A stretch of 64,000 nucleotides of DNA from Tenebrio molitor (Eukaryota > Arthropoda > Insecta > Coleoptera > Tenebrionidae). The stretch covers positions 15,810,001 through 15,874,000 of the forward strand of contig NC_091047.1 in NCBI RefSeq assembly GCF_963966145.1, read 5' to 3'. The notes under the pieces were generated by a model that saw nothing but the letters and a program-made list of their open reading frames with translations, did not search any database and was not told the origin of the DNA. This document shows positions 33,001 through 39,780 of this stretch, in pieces (position 1 is the first letter of the stretch; every line of letters begins with the position of its first letter). Made by a program: the position numbers and the translations under genes.

Positions 33001-35573
33001 CACCACAGTCCCGCTGCTTACTAGATCATGGAAGTTCAGCAGGTCAACTTGACCATAGCGCAGAAGGTGCTTTACCTGGTGAACGTTTCGATTCAAATCA
33101 GCAGTGTAAGTTTTACTTTCGATTTGCTTTAATTTCTCAATATTAATATCAAAGAAACTTTAACACAAAAATGAATATCACTTCCAACCGAATAAATTGA
33201 GTTTTAGATTGGATTCCATTTTTCTGAAACTGCGTAAGAAGTATTGTGAATTACTTATAAAATTCTTTCCCACAAAGAAATATACTTCACTTATTTTAAT
33301 TTAGATATACATAACATATGTTCTGCATGAAATACTTACGAAAGTTTGAAATATTCATATTATTATTGCTTTATACATTAATTGATATCCTTCACGGACC
33401 TAAGTATTACACCGTTGAAGGATGTACATAATCTTGATTATGGCTTCACTCTTACCCTATGTTATACTTTAGGCGTATTAAAAGAAAGACCAAACTATCA
33501 TAGCAAAATATTTAATTTTAAAAATGTATTCTTTAAAGTCTTAAAATGTATCCTCTTGTTCCTTATCCCACGATAAGGAACTGGGTACTTCATTATTTTA
33601 GCTGTAATAAGTGTTCTTCCAGTTACAAAATAAATTGCATCAGTAGACTTTCTTTATTTTGTTCTTTAAGGTATGTTGAAATATGGACGTGGGAGCAGAC
33701 ACTCGTCACAGCAGCCCTTAGATGATGTTTGTCGTGATTTACACTGTGAACGAGAAAGATATACATGGACGTCTCATCCCGCATTGGAAGGAACTATGTG
33801 TGGTCATAACATGGTATGTAAACTTGAAGTTAAAAAAAAGCAGTTTGAAGGTGGCAATACTTTTTCAGTGGTGTAAAGGTGGTAGATGTATTTCGCGAGG
33901 TTTTCCTGTGAGTGCTGCTTACAGTTCTACTTCTCAAACATCGCAGTCACGTATAGAGAAATCGTCTGGAATTTGGGCTAAATGGAAACCATTTAGTGAT
34001 TGTGCTTCAGGTTGTTTATTTGGCGAAGAAGGAAGATTACGCTCTGGAAGTACTGGCATTAAGATATCTACGCGAATATGCAATAATCCTAGGTGAACCT
34101 ATCAGCAATAATAAAAATATGTGTTACCTGATAATATTTTTAGGTCTCATAGTGGTAACCACTGTGATGGAATCAACAAGAGATATCAAGCTTGTAATGC
34201 TCAACAATGTCTTAATGTTCCTCGTCTCACTATTAGGGAATTTGCGGAACAAATTTGTACAAGAGCTAGAGATGTAGATAAAGATTTGAACGGTTTAGGT
34301 ATGCAGAAAATTAGCGCAGATCGTAAGTTCTAATAAAGCAAATAAATTGTATAAATGTAATGATAAGAAATATTGATTGCAGCAGAAGAAGCTTGCTTAG
34401 TTTGGTGCCAAAAACGTAACGGGGGTACCAAAAGCCGAGGCTGGACATTTCCTGACGGCACAGTATGTCAGACTCGTCGCAATCGTTATGGTAAATCAAG
34501 TTATTGCATAAATGGCCGCTGTGAAGATTTTGTCTGTGATTCATACGAAGAAGTGGCTTTTTCTCAAATGCCTGAAATTTGTCCGATTGATCGCAGTGAC
34601 AATGAAGTCATTTGGCGAACTGGTCTACGAAGCAGACACATCATTAAATGGAAAAGTGCCAGTGGATGTCACTTCAACTGTATCTCACCTGGTACTGGAA
34701 TTAGATTAGTAATGAGTAAAAGTAAACATGCTAAGTCTAGCATACAACTGTGTCAACCCGACCAATTTGTAAGTCGCATGCAAAACGGCCTTTATAAAAA
34801 TTTAAAGTGAACATTTGAATGTAGGGTTGTGGACGGATAAAGTCCCCCTTTCAACATGCATCGATGATTTGCAGCAAATATAAAGAAAGAGTGGGGAGAC
34901 TTTCTGGAGTAGGAATGCAAATTCCACCAGCGGTTGGTAAGATTCAATCGTTACAGAACAGTCAAAATACTCAAAAATACATTTTTTTATTACAAGAGGA
35001 TCCTGACAGACCATGCCGAGTAGCTTGCCAAGATGAGAATATTTTACATAGGTATTACCTAGTTAACGGAGAAGAAGGATGGTTTCCGTTTGGTACTGAC
35101 TGTTCACGAAGTACTTCAGATAAAAAAGCGTATTGCATAAGTGGAAAATGTTTGGTAATTTAATAAATGGATATATTCATTTTTTTATTCTATACATATT
35201 GTGATATATAAATTATATTTTAAAGGAATTTGGGTCTGATGACACTCCAGTTTCTGAAAGCGAGTTTACCCTCCCCTTGCTATCAAGAACACGGAGATCA
35301 GTGCATTATAATAGCACAAAAGTTATGGCAAAGTTAGATCAGGATCAACTAGAACAAATTATATATGAACTCAACAGAACACTCTCTGGTAAAATGTAAC
35401 AGCAACATGAGATTTTCAATAAACGAATTTTTTTTCTAGGTCATTTCAAACCAGACCATCGTTTTGATATTGATTTAAATAACCCCATCCATGTTAATAT
35501 GGGTATGGAACCTGTGCAATATCCTCAAAATTCGTTCAGAATGGGAACTAATGATTACTTAAACTATGCATAG
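8997..35573 (+). CDS. ADAMTS-family secreted metalloprotease (16 exons joined)
   Basis: Coding exons: 8997-9065, 18244-18316, 21857-22116, 31902-32285, 32339-32600, 32657-32762, 32812-32946, 32999-33105, 33671-33813, 33869-34092, 34144-34298, 34383-34768, 34825-34936, 34997-35154, 35226-35388, 35440-35573. All junctions are GT/AG, phases agree, and the sum is 2871 nt (956 residues plus stop). Layout: signal peptide 1-21; prodomain to the furin site RSKR at about 212-215; zinc protease with HEIGHNLGMRH at 380-390 and Met-turn IMSP at 405-408; disintegrin-like segment; one thrombospondin-1 repeat from about 549 (WAKWKPFSDCASGC); then two cysteine-rich stretches (FPDGTVC...YCINGRC, PFGTDC...YCISGKC) and a polar tail. 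The family cleaves extracellular matrix proteins after secretion. Which insect paralogue this is (AdamTS-A, AdamTS-B or stall-like) cannot be settled by eye. Confidence 0.93.
10190..11750. repeat. Cluster of decayed foldback hairpins
   Basis: Several short palindromes with related arms. 10595-10638 has GACAATTTCCAC / GTGGAAATTGTC with GCTAACGC near the apex. About 10200-10250 has AATTTCA.CCAATCAG / CTGATTGG.TGAAATT. About 11435-11500 has ATGTCAAATTAT / ATCGACAATTTGACA and CCCGAGGGGTATTCGGAGGACTA-type sequence, the latter echoed at 30230-30440. They look like decayed members of one foldback class. Confidence 0.5.
11751..11887. mobile_element. Short inverted-repeat element, GGTTTCACCAACG termini
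   Basis: Left end GGGCCGGTTTCACCAACG; right end CGTTGGTGAAATCGGCTC is its near complement. TTAA-containing subterminal sequence lies on both sides (GTTAAATTTAAC, GTTAACGTTAATT). About 137 bp, non-coding. The target-site duplication is unclear, so the superfamily is not assigned. Confidence 0.65.
12590..13330 (+). pseudogene. Frameshifted copy of a repeated insect gene family
   Basis: Across shifting + frames the translation gives PPMHIKLCLMKQFVKPLDK, then GQCFKYLCTKLPDLSNAK, then a frame coding NVVERNAWTAFKNVIEKMLG (within 12786-13049), then MSLKVHFL...NLGDS. I recognise this order (LHIKLGLMK...CFKYL...AW..F..V...FLG...MSLK.HFL) from a multi-copy gene family of unknown function common in insect genomes and probably carried by mobile DNA. 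At least three frame changes and several stops make this copy dead. It lies inside ADAMTS intron 1. Confidence 0.55.
15441..15802 (+). mobile_element. Deleted Tc1/mariner element keeping the transposase N-terminus, copy 1
   Basis: Begins CGGTTGGTGGACAAAAAAAC after TA (15439-15440). An ATG at 15570 opens a 44-codon frame, MSNLTEFQKHLIRHLGEGIT followed by IRAIANERNVSKNTVLF, ending at TAA 15702-15704: the helix-turn-helix start of a transposase. After that the sequence jumps to the far end of the element. The related copy at 57695-58087 (opposite strand) shows where the right end should be; here the last 40 bp or so are missing. Confidence 0.75.
16122..16994 (+). mobile_element. 873-bp element with about 320-bp inverted repeats and a transposase start
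   Basis: Flanked by TA (16120-16121, 16995-16996). Ends read CAGTGAGCGGCAAAAGTATG in both orientations and the pairing extends about 320 bp inward (for example AAAACAAGTCAAAAA / TTTTTGACTTGTTTT). In the unique centre an ATG at 16522 codes MTHLTETQRIEILILVGCWD and ends at 16611. This resembles the extreme N-terminus of a mariner-type transposase; the rest of the gene is gone. Confidence 0.8.
18244..18316 (+). CDS. ADAMTS exon 2
   Basis: 73-bp exon after TTTACAG and before GTGAGT, coding ITEKKLKGLLTEAEWLSIIG and a short serine-rich end. Phase 0 in, phase 1 out, matching exons 1 and 3. It represents the start of the prodomain. The 9.2-kb intron before it holds many transposons. Confidence 0.85.
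19252..19276. repeat. (GT)n microsatellite
   Basis: An uninterrupted run of about 12 GT dinucleotides in ADAMTS intron 2. No associated function visible. Confidence 0.95.
19836..20065. mobile_element. MITE with about 65-bp inverted repeats
   Basis: Left arm ATATCGTATGATCAAAAAGT continues through CTTTGGATCGCGATAGCCAT and on to CCATCTATAGAATTA. The right arm is the nearly exact complement (20006-20065). A short unique centre separates them. Non-coding; exact ends are uncertain by a few bases. Confidence 0.8.
21857..22116 (+). CDS. ADAMTS exon 3: prodomain
   Basis: 260-bp exon between TTTGCAG and GTAAGT. It contains the typical ADAMTS prodomain order: a hydrophobic beta region (LHIEAPSLGKNFKIELVPN), then CYYRGEKSAVSLCNGV, equivalent to the C-x-Y-x-G...S-x-C pattern of the pep_M12B prodomain. 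Phase 1 in, phase 0 out. The following 9.8-kb intron carries the intact Tc1 element and a 2.1-kb MITE stack. Confidence 0.9.
22275..22438. mobile_element. Short inverted-repeat element, GGACCAGTTTATAGAA termini
   Basis: Left end AGGACCAGTTTATAGAAAG; right end CTTCTGTAAACTGATCCT is its near complement. Subterminal AATTAA/TTAATT sequence on both sides. About 164 bp in ADAMTS intron 3. Resembles in size and style the element at 11751-11887, but the termini differ. Confidence 0.6.
22876..24531 (+). mobile_element. Potentially autonomous Tc1-like (DD34E) transposon
   Basis: 1.66-kb element between TA at 22874-22875 and 24532-24533. The ends share GCGGCCACGGAATTTTGG followed by .CGTCACTT and TCAT. 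An intact transposase frame (22996-24003) lies inside. The first 110 bp, including TTTATTGTCATTATGATTGA, resemble the ends of the MITEs at 58662-58982 and 58985-59352, so it or a close relative is a plausible source of the transposase that moved them. It sits in ADAMTS intron 3 in the same orientation as the host gene. Confidence 0.88.
22996..24003 (+). CDS. Tc1-like DD34E transposase, intact
   Basis: 335 residues with no stop or frameshift. Residues about 8-60 form a helix-turn-helix with HSKISERLGIGRSTISAIIK, followed by the GRPR-like basic hinge PGSGGRR (53-59) and a second DNA-binding half. The catalytic triad is complete: D147 in FSDEK, D237 in FQQDNCSVHTS, E272 in NPIENMWG, with 34 residues between the last two, which is the Tc1 signature. 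Length is normal for the family. The enzyme would bind its own inverted repeats and cut and paste at TA. The ATG at 22996 is the first in frame and is only 120 bp inside the left end. Confidence 0.95.
   Translation: MAPIPYFNKVQIISLFQDGLSHSKISERLGIGRSTISAIIKKWRQDQTVERRPGSGGRRISTRNEDEQLLTVIRNSPFTTATAAVNISNFPGSVRTSRHRLRNSELRNHAAARKIRLTPQHKEARVGFALEHLAKDNAFWSRVVFSDEKVFQSSHNGRVRVYRPRNSRYEERYVEPTERSGRFSVNVWGWISAVSPGVMLHVEERLNSGVYIRILENVMRPSVTRVYPNQNFIFQQDNCSVHTSHRVATWFQDQNINVLDWPSRSPDMNPIENMWGFLVRHLQKQRQIYRNRQELLTAITDAWHALTQDYIRNLCLSMPNRLRKVLDANGAVTKY
24917..25322. mobile_element. MITE, CAGGGTGTCCCAAAATTGGC family, copy 1
   Basis: 406-bp element flanked by TA (24915-24916, 25323-25324). Left end CAGGGTGTCCCAAAATTGGC; right end complement CAGGTTGTCCCAAAAATGGC. 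The internal motif ATCGAGGATGAAAAAAATATG is shared with the diverged copy at 43505-43762. Non-coding. Confidence 0.85.
25329..25619. mobile_element. MITE, CGGTCGATGGACAAATAAAA family, diverged copy
   Basis: Left end CGGTCGATGGACAAATAAAA after TA (25327-25328) and the next 40 bp match the clean copy at 58322-58532. The centre and right end have drifted, and the right boundary near 25619 is approximate. Only 4 bp separate it from the preceding MITE. Contains the string TTTAGCAATGCTCAATCCAA, which recurs inverted in the hairpin at 31311-31534. Confidence 0.55.
25705..25905 (-). mobile_element. MITE, TTCGTCCAGCGAGAGATT family, uninterrupted copy
   Basis: Reverse-orientation copy of the element at 46147-46347. 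Shared sequence includes the complements of TGTTACTGCTT and AAATGCACTAGAATACAT, plus AAAATCACTAAATTCTACG. Ends read TTTGTCCAGTGAGAGATTGG and, less well preserved, ATCTCTCAAATGAG. Confidence 0.7.
26105..26325. repeat. Long foldback hairpin with CTCGAG...GCTAAAGC apex
   Basis: Arms pair for about 100 bp: GACCTAATTTTT / AAAAATTAGGTC, then TTTTGCTTTAGACAATTTTA / TAAAATTGTCAAAGCAAAA, then AATTTGGGCATTTTTATT / AATAAAAATGCCCAAATT. The apex reads CCTCGAGCTAAAGCTCTCGAG. Same apex motif as hairpins at about 50170 and 54830. Confidence 0.8.
26475..26663. mobile_element. MITE, CTACAGTTGGTTGCAAA family, left-truncated
   Basis: Matches the complete copy at 58090-58319 from TGTAAATTTGATTTTGTCCA to the right end TTTGCAACCAACTGTAG. 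The left terminus is missing or unrecognisable. Followed by TA at 26664-26665. Confidence 0.65.
26696..26914. mobile_element. MITE, CACTGCGCCGCAAAATTAGC family
   Basis: 219-bp element flanked by TA (26694-26695, 26915-26916). Left end CACTGCGCCGCAAAATTAGC; right end complement CACTGCGCCGCAAAATTAAC. Non-coding. Confidence 0.9.
26934..27218. mobile_element. Probable MITE, GATTTAGCGC termini
   Basis: GATGTCCGATTTAGCGCGG near the left end and AGGCGCTAAATCAGACACTA near the right end are inverted copies. The ends and target duplication are not clear. Fills the gap between the neighbouring MITEs. Confidence 0.45.
27388..27903. mobile_element. 516-bp palindromic element inserted in the host MITE
   Basis: Two arms of about 200 bp pair almost throughout: GTAAATGTCCGGCCAAACTT / AAGTTTGGCCGGACATTTAC, TATGTCAAAAAATAAATTGA and its complement, and TTTAAAATACACCCTGTAT / ATACAGGGTGTATTTTTAAA near the apex. 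TA flanks at 27386-27387 and 27904-27905 mark the insertion. A fragment of the same arm is at about 6695-6785. Confidence 0.85.
27949..28286. mobile_element. MITE, CCATCGTGATCAT family, inserted in the host MITE
   Basis: 338-bp element between TA at 27947-27948 and 28287-28288. Left end CCATCGTGATCATAAAAAAC; right end complement TCATCGTGATCATTAAAAAC, both followed inward by GACTACA. Its right TA is also the left TA of the next element. Confidence 0.8.
28289..28646. mobile_element. MITE, CTATCGCAGCCAAAATACTT family, inserted next to the previous one
   Basis: Left end CTATCGCAGCCAAAATACTT then TGGTCGTCA; right end GACGACCAAAGTATTTTGGC then CGCGATA. About 358 bp. Related in termini to the MITE at 51478-51876 (CGTC...CCAAAGTA). 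The host MITE sequence resumes at TAACCTGAGG immediately after. Confidence 0.82.
28835..29070. mobile_element. MITE, GAGACACGGAATTTCGGGCA family
   Basis: Left end GAGACACGGAATTTCGGGCA after TA (28833-28834); right end GATGCCCGAAATTCTGTCTC. About 236 bp. The terminal core ACGGAATTTCGGGC resembles the intact Tc1 element's ACGGAATTTTGGGC, suggesting a common ancestor. Confidence 0.75.
29073..29319. mobile_element. MITE, GGACAAAAAATTTCGTCCAC family
   Basis: Left TTATTTCGGCCAAAAAATG then TCGTCCACC; right TGGACGAAATTTTTTGTCC then GCCATTA. About 247 bp, directly following the preceding MITE across a TA at 29071-29072. Contains TTATTGTCATTATGATTGAC, also found near the left end of the intact Tc1 element. 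Confidence 0.75.
29703..30043. mobile_element. Probable MITE, CAATTTTTATCCTTTTG termini
   Basis: Left GTCCAATTTTTATCCTTTTG then AGGTGACGTCA; right TGACGTTTTGCCAAAAGGAT then AAAAATTGAA is the complement with small gaps. About 340 bp. No second copy found. Confidence 0.6.
30050..30830. repeat. Foldback-rich patch in ADAMTS intron 3
   Basis: Several hairpins: 30115-30195 pairs CAATTGTGCTTGGGAAT with ATTCCCAAGCACAATTG around GAGTGCGTCATCACGAGT; 30390-30425 pairs ATGTCAAATT with AATTTGACAT; 30560-30610 pairs TGCACTAGTG. Motifs such as ATTATCGCTGTAAT and GGTATTCGGAGGACTA-like runs recur at 10300 and 11440, so these are diverged copies of the same foldback class. Confidence 0.55.
30831..31076 (-). 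repeat. Foldback repeat, GTTCGACACTG family, copy 2 (reversed)
   Basis: Runs from TAGTTTATTTGACGAGTTTG to CTGACAGTGTCGAACAAAAA. Carries the hairpin AATTGGGCCTTTTTTGGC / GCCAAAAAAGGCCCAATT with a short apex CGCGAGT. It lacks the additional inner hairpin (GTGGGCCTTTAAAACGC / GCGTTTTAAAATGGCCCAC) present in the 61801 copy. Confidence 0.8.
31311..31534. repeat. Long near-perfect hairpin with about 84-bp arms
   Basis: Left arm GTCCATTCACGTTGGATTTT... through TTGTAAATAGTGACATGC; right arm GCATGTCACTATTTACAAAA... through AAAATCCAACGTGAATGGAC. Only a few mismatches. A 57-bp spacer holds GGTTGGATTGAGCATTGCTAA, an inverted match to 25446-25467. It lies 370 bp upstream of ADAMTS exon 4. Could be a MITE or, if transcribed, a hairpin RNA precursor. 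Confidence 0.8.
31902..33813 (+). CDS. ADAMTS exons 4-9: prodomain end, catalytic domain, disintegrin-like region
   Basis: Six exons (31902-32285, 32339-32600, 32657-32762, 32812-32946, 32999-33105, 33671-33813); most introns here are about 50 bp. Exon 4 has the cysteine-switch candidate KTCPYHH, the furin site RSKR, then the protease start (FVETAVFVDKDLF). Exon 5 begins VQLLYHDPSLG. The zinc ligands HEIGHNLGMRH are split between exons 6 and 7. Exon 7 ends shortly after SYIMSPTLGSG. Exons 8-9 are cysteine-rich (DTPQSRCLLD, QQCMLKYG, CERERYTW). All three histidines and the glutamate needed for catalysis are present. Confidence 0.93.
33869..35573 (+). CDS. ADAMTS exons 10-16: thrombospondin repeat, cysteine-rich modules, tail
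   Basis: Seven exons. Exons 10-11 carry the thrombospondin-1 repeat (WAKWKPFSDCASGC, then CNAQQC). Exon 12 begins with cysteines after a tandem NAGNAG acceptor and codes the ADAM cysteine-rich core (GWTFPDGTVCQT, YCINGRC). Exons 13-14 give a second cysteine-rich block. Exon 15 has a basic LLSRTRR motif that could be a second proprotein-convertase site. Exon 16 ends DYLNYA and stop at 35571-35573. Only one thrombospondin repeat is present, so this is a short-form ADAMTS. Confidence 0.9.
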
Positions 35574-35656
35574 TATTGAAAAAAAAATTGAATCCTAAGA
35601 AATGTGATTTTTTATTTAATGTTCCACATAACTTTATATTTTGTTAAGAAACCTTC

Positions 35657-35662
35657 AATAAA
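35657..35662 (+). terminator. Polyadenylation signal AATAAA, ADAMTS
   Basis: AATAAA 84 nt after the ADAMTS stop codon, followed by an AT-rich stretch. It is the first canonical signal downstream. Confidence 0.7.
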
Positions 35663-35939
35663 AAAGTTTAAAAGTTGCCATATTCATAATTATTTATTTT
35701 TTTCTTTTGAATACAGGACAAAACATTATGCAGTTCAGACAGTTAGACAACCCAACAACGCTAATTAAAGAAATTTTGAAAACTATAAAATTAGTCTTTA
35801 TTCTTTATACTACAACATATACAACAGCCATCAAGCATTTAAATTGTTTATAAACCAACTTATACCTACTTCCCTGTTTAAAAGGGACTGGTTCAATCGA
35901 AGTCAACAGTTATTTGAATACAAATACGTATAAAGTGTA

Positions 35940-36288
35940 CTATGGCGGACAATAAATTTAGGCCGGCCTGTCATTGAGTTGACATCAAAATGTGAAGCTG
36001 GCATAATGTTCAACTAACCCCATTTTCGATTTTTGTCATCGTGACAGCGATAATCAAAATTAAAATTGGGAAAAGAAGCGTGCCCCAGAGAGAAGTGCTA
36101 CTACAAATCAGTAATGCTAGTGCGTCATGATCTGTAAGTTACGAAAAAGGCGAAGGAAACGCCAAACAGCTTGAAAAACTTCAGTTTGACAAACTGACAC
36201 ATCAGTCATAATGACAATAAATGGTCGCTTGCATTGACTTTTTTGAAATGTCAGAAATTTGCCGGCCTAAATTTATTGTCCGCCATAG
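35940..36288 (+). mobile_element. Tc1/mariner-type MITE, CTATGGCGGACAATAAATTT family, copy 2
   Basis: 349-bp element between TA at 35938-35939 and 36289-36290, very similar to 2757-3117 along its full length, with small internal deletions (for example in the GTCATCGTGACAGCGATAAT region). It sits between the convergent 3' ends of ADAMTS and HAUS3. Confidence 0.92.
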
Positions 36289-36290
36289 TA

Positions 36291-37080
36291 ATGTAAAGTT
36301 GACATTACTATTGATATTTAGTTTTTTCTTTTACTTGAGTATGTCGAGCATGAATTGTTCATCTTTCCACGATTAGACTGACATATTTGAAATTTTTAAA
36401 ATCACAAACAAGTATTTATTATTTATTGCTTCTAATGTGGAAAACTGTTGATGGACAATGGACATTCTCCACGAATGATCGTCTATTTGCAGTAAGATAT
36501 GTAACATTTTTTTGTAACTCTGGTTTCAGAAGGCCGATTGTTTTGTAAAGTTCTTTTTTAAAAATGGGCTTCAAAAGATGGTTGTCTACTGTCCACTGGG
36601 TACTTACCGATATTGATTTACCGATTTGAAAGTCATTTGACAACTTACCTTGAGTTCAAATTTAACATTTACCAAACTCGACTTGATTTCTTGAAATATT
36701 TCTCACGGTGGATGGCTTCATCACTTTCAATCAAAGTGTGGAGTAAAGAGGCATAACAGTTCAATGTTCAATAACTTCAGAAATTTTGTGCGATTATATT
36801 AGCAAGAAAAGTTATGGAAATAGTTTTTTTTAAAGGATTTCTATGGAGTGTTTGACTGATTATTAGGTACCAGTAAGCTTAAAAAAGGAATATTTGCAGA
36901 ATTTAAATTTAATAAAAAAGAATTTATGTTTTTCTAACAGGATAACGTTTTAGCTCACAGTATATTATATAAATGCGTTTAATAAAATAAATGTAAACTA
37001 TGTAATTCTACCTTTTTTTGTCTTTCACTAATGGACATTGCAAAATTAGTTTGTATGCATGCACCACTTGTTACAGGCAG
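36291..37080 (-). other. 3' flank of HAUS3
   Basis: Downstream of the HAUS3 stop. On the - strand two overlapping AATAAA signals occur at 36413-36425, about 660 nt after the stop, and no closer canonical signal was seen, so this may be the 3' untranslated region. A 74-codon - frame (36419-36643) ends right at those signals but shows no recognisable similarity. Confidence 0.4.
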
Positions 37081-39527
37081 CTAACCATCAGCTTTAATTT
37101 GATCAAGAAAAGATAACATTTTTACATAATCTGTAACATAGTACTTCCACAACAGGTTCTGATAATGTAACCATTTGTTTTTCAAAAATTTATCCTGGAA
37201 AGATTTCTGCAATCATTTATGTGGAAAAATATATTTTGTCTTACCTTAGGTTTTTGTGCAGCTTGTAGTAATAATTTGACAGCTGAGTTCTGTGATGTTA
37301 AACTTTGATTAATTTTAATGAATAACTTCCAGAGTTTATGAGGTATGATTACATTTTGAAGAGTTGGACCGCAAAGTAAAAACTTTTCTAAAACCTGAAT
37401 ATTAAACATCCTAAAATAGAAAAATATAATAAGAACATAAATAAATAATTACTTGCAGTACAATTCTTTTGATATGATCATGTTACTTGTAATAGAAGAT
37501 AACTGTTGCTTTTTAAGTTGTTTGGTTTTGCTTTTTAATAAGGTGCCTTCTTTCATAACCTTTACTAGTGGTACATCATTTTTTGACAAAACTAAACCAA
37601 CATCTTCTATTAACTTAAACTTCTTTTCAATAGGTTTGTTACAAAACATTTTAAATTCCTCATTTAATTTGAACATTGCTTCCTAGAATTCTCTTTTTAA
37701 AATAATACATATTAAATAAACTTGATTTCAACATACTCTCCTAAAGTTTGTAGCTTCAACATCCTTACAAATATAATTTCGAATGTTCCTAAAAAATTGT
37801 CTGGAACTACTTACATCCATTTTCTCTTGCAAATTTAATTTATACAATAATATAAAGTGTAATAGATTTTTTTCTAGCCACTGCTTACATTTAGTTAAAT
37901 AGCTTGATCTATTTCTAGAAAAAGTCAAACACATGTTACAATACAAAAAATATAGAAAACAAGTTAAAGGAACTTACAAACAAAATTCAAGCTCGCTTTT
38001 GGAATATTTCACAGATGGTTCATTTACATACTGTTCAGACATCTTTAGAGCTGTTTCTTCAATTTCTTTAAGCATCCAGTTTTGTTGGTCCTTAGCTAAA
38101 TCCACAGTTAACATTGTTTTATCACTAGAATAAAAATAATAATGAGACAATTATTAGGTAAGTATGATGCATAGTTTTACCAGTCCATAAATGAGTACAT
38201 AATGTGGAGGTCACAGTTTTCAAGAAAATTTAATGTATACTCTAACGCTTCAACTTCCATTTTTAAGACCACATTACTAATTTTAGTATGAAATAAGCTG
38301 TAAATGACAATTTTATTAAATTCATACACATCATCGTTAAAATCCAAAAAATCGTGTAACTACCAGTAAAATGCAAAAAGTTCTGCACTACATTTAAACA
38401 TTGCTGGCTTTTAAAAATGTTTCATTCTAGCCTTATTATTAAATATTGTAATTTTCTGCCTCTTTAGTAAAATTAGCGAGTAGTCTTTTCAAGTTTTAAC
38501 GGTGTTATTTATCTATTGCAGCCATATCACAAAATCAGGGTTTTTGCAAAAACCTTAGGTGTTTTAAGTTATAGATATAGTACTAATCCAATTATTACTA
38601 TGTATGACCCAATCAGTCCAGGCAAACTGCTATACTATATATGTACAATAATATGCTTACCAGTCTTGAAGTTCCACTAAAGAGTGGTTTAAAAACTTTG
38701 CACTACTCATTTCTAACAAATCATCTATTTTCATAATGGCAGTTATGTTATTAATAACTTCAGTGAGTTTTTCCAAAGGTTCTAACATATCCATGCTGTT
38801 TATGAAGTTTGGAAAATCTATCTATTGAACACATTTATGTAATGATTATTTTAGTTAACTTAATTGTACTTACAAATTGAAAATTACTTAAGTAAAAACT
38901 ATATCTTGTAACTTGAGCAAAAGTTTCTTTATTTATATCATCAAGCCTTATACTCAGTTTTGTGCAATTTTCTTGTGCAACCTCTTTGTCAAGTTGTGCT
39001 TTAATTTCTTCTGAAGAGATCTTTGAAAATTCTACTGATAAACTTTCATTTAACTTCCTAAAATCAACTTAATGAATTAAATGAATTAAAAATTCAATTA
39101 CATTTCATACTGATTAATTTGTAATTGATGGTCGTAATTTTTTAGTTGTTCCTCAAGTATTTCAATAGTATCTTTTGCAATTTCGATGTTCAACAAATTT
39201 AAATCAACCTCCAAAAAATCTGGATATAGTGTTTCAGTTAATTTCAGTTTTTTATTTAACTCATCATTTGTGAAAACATTGTCAAGCTGTGAGAACCTAA
39301 AATGATGTAGATCGACACACGTTAATTATTTAAATCTAAAACAACAGGGTATCTTACTCAAATTCTTGCTGTGCTGTTATATAACATTCTTCATTTATTG
39401 AACAACATAGCCATTTTAGAAAATCTTCGCACTCTGTATCAAACCATGCCTTAATAACGTTAGAATTTAAATTTCCTGTCTTAACATTCAGTTGATCAAA
39501 AAGCCTCAGCAGATCATCTTCAGGCAT
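37081..39527 (-). CDS. HAUS3: HAUS augmin-like complex subunit 3 (dgt3 orthologue), 11 exons
   Basis: Exons in coding order: 39527-39358, 39296-39102, 39057-38874, 38821-38661, 38387-38364 (24-nt microexon, least certain), 38297-38181, 38124-37978, 37914-37737, 37682-37453, 37410-37245, 37206-37081. GT/AG junctions and phases agree; the sum is 1698 nt (565 residues plus stop), close to the family's usual 560-600. Recognition rests on the N-terminus MPEDDLLRLFDQLNVKTGN and especially FLKWLCCSINEECYITAQQE, the hallmark FLKW(F/L)C..(V/I)NE block of HAUS3. The rest is coiled-coil-like and acidic/lysine-rich, and the end (KWLHYQNLLWKYYVTDYVKM) fits the family. Augmin recruits gamma-tubulin to existing spindle microtubules and branches new ones from them. 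Introns are mostly 40-60 bp. It is convergent with ADAMTS. Confidence 0.88.
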
Positions 39528-39780
39528 CTTGTTCTTCTGTCACTTTTAATTAATATTTATATACTACAAAATTTCAAGCTCACGCACAAACAAATATAAT
39601 GGAGCGAATCTATGAAGGTTCTATCAGTCTTATTGTTGAAACTATACCATGTCACCTTCACCCTTCACCTGTCACGAACTTGTTGACTCTTTAATGTTGG
39701 TTATTTCAAATTTAAATTTAGTTATAAAATAAAATACCCCATAGAAAATGACAATCATGGGTACCAATATCATGAATATA

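Noticed and set aside
36419..36643. 74-codon - open frame ending at polyadenylation signals
   Set aside because: Tempting as a terminal exon, but no acceptor/donor pair links it in phase to HAUS3, whose stop at 37081 already completes the family length. More likely 3' untranslated sequence.
37770..37815. GTAAGT...TTTTAG looking like an intron in HAUS3 exon 8
   Set aside because: The interval would be only 26 nt, and the reading frame is open through it and joins correctly to the next exon without removal.
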